A stretch of 20,808 nucleotides of DNA from Conoideocrella luteorostrata (taxonomy: Eukaryota > Ascomycota > Sordariomycetes > Hypocreales > Clavicipitaceae), in the NCBI GenBank assembly GCA_032433595.1, contig JASWJB010000512.1, positions 1-20,808 on the forward strand, given 5' to 3'. Made by a program: the position numbers and the translations under genes. This document shows, piece after piece, positions 20,192-20,808 of the stretch (positions are counted from its first letter, which is position 1; the number at the start of each line of letters is the position of its first letter). The notes below the pieces were generated by a model. The model saw only the letters and a list, made by a program, of their open reading frames with translations. It was not told where the DNA came from and did not search any database.

Positions 20192-20520
20192 GGATAAATG
20201 TGTCTAGTGGCGCTGGTGGATTGGTGATTTGGATAAGGCAGTGAGATACCGTGCAAAACATGTAGATAGCGCTGGCCTCTGTCTAAGGGCATTGTGTCTC
20301 GTGGCCGGACTATTTAACAAAATGTCGACCGCTGAATCCGCCATAGAAATCATGGTTCTACTCCGTGACTCGTTTAGATAGCATGCATTGCCCGAAATTT
20401 GTAGCAACGGTCAAGTATTATCGTGAACCATGCTCTGCGCAGGCTTCAAATCGCTACGCACCACCCGCAGAGAGTGCACATAACCCACTGTGCCGCGAAA
20501 GTCAAGCCAACCCCTCCATA
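20192..20520. other. Peptidase 3' flank, no gene seen
   Basis: No supportable coding region or RNA gene. A near copy of the dispersed 9-mer (TACTCCGTG) lies at 20359-20367. Confidence 0.5.
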
Positions 20521-20808
20521 TTACCCCTGACCAACGACCGACCACTGGCATAACACCACGTTTAAATATCTCTGCGGATTGACTTCCTCAAACAAGGTAC
20601 GATGATACTGCCTCCCTTGCACAACTACGCGGTCGTGACAGCTCGTCAAGTTCGGATGGGCAAGATAGTGAGATTGTTTCGTCTGCTCGCGTGCCTCGAT
20701 TTGGCGCTCAATCTGCGCCTTTTGATCATCGCCCAGTGGCTCATCTGGGAGCGGCGACTTCGCGGTAAACCAATTTCTAGACTGGTCCCGGCGGGGGGGG
20801 GGGGGGGG
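20521..20808 (-). CDS. Partial open frame running off the right edge (unidentified)
   Basis: On the minus strand a frame is open from the window edge to a TAA at 20523-20521, about 90 codons, with no ATG inside, so any start lies outside. The first part is hydrophilic and protein-like (WFTAKSPLPDEPLGDDQK, then a Glu/Gln/Arg-rich helix-like stretch), which suggests the C-terminal exon of a gene beyond the edge. The last 40 codons look less protein-like and may be read-through past a splice donor. I do not recognise the family. The outermost 16 bases are a G run that may be a sequencing artefact, so the edge reading is unsafe. Confidence 0.35.
   Translation of the reverse strand, partial: PPPPPRRDQSRNWFTAKSPLPDEPLGDDQKAQIERQIEAREQTKQSHYLAHPNLTSCHDRVVVQGRQYHRTLFEEVNPQRYLNVVLCQWSVVGQG
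20793..20808. repeat. Terminal run of 16 G
   Basis: The window ends in an unbroken run of 16 G residues. This may be a true homopolymer or an assembly artefact at a contig end (two-colour sequencing chemistry yields false poly-G). Confidence 0.7.

Noticed and set aside
1..20808. tRNA, rRNA, CRISPR array or intact transposon
   Set aside because: A search by eye for T-loop strings, regularly spaced repeats, long terminal repeats and transposase motifs found none.

Overview
The window looks like nuclear DNA from a filamentous ascomycete (Pezizomycotina, probably Sordariomycetes/Hypocreales). Genes are widely spaced and mostly carry one or two short GT..AG introns (59 to 217 nt). The protein families are typically fungal: a Zn2Cys6 regulator, a HeLo-domain protein, a small CYSTM-type cysteine-rich protein and a secreted TAP-like peptidase. 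I infer the lineage from these traits, not from a database match.

Layout. 1-2394: no recognised gene, ending in the promoter of a sugar-transporter-like MFS permease (2395-4089, +). This permease converges on an ABCG half-transporter (4487-6735, -, three exons). After about 1.8 kb without a recognised gene comes a Zn2Cys6 transcription factor (8516-10725, -, three exons). A 2.7 kb divergent intergenic region separates it from a HeLo-domain protein with a kinase-like C-terminus (13419-15442, +, two exons). An unexplained long antisense ORF (15422-16207, -) overlaps that gene's 3' end. A 66-residue CYSTM-type protein follows (16792-17268, +, three exons), then a secreted serine peptidase of the TAP-like alpha/beta-hydrolase family (18298-20191, +, two exons). 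An open frame on the minus strand runs off the right edge, next to a 16-G run.

How the genes may work together. The MFS permease, ABCG pump and Zn2Cys6 regulator form a plausible uptake/efflux/regulator neighbourhood, but no biosynthetic backbone enzyme is present, so I do not call a metabolite cluster. The most interesting gene is the HeLo protein. Its C-terminal kinase fold lacks the catalytic Asp of HRD and the DFG Asp, so it joins a HeLo cell-death domain to a pseudokinase, like animal MLKL. Splice models were deduced by eye from consensus sites, reading frame and expected family motifs. They fit well, but no transcript evidence was available.
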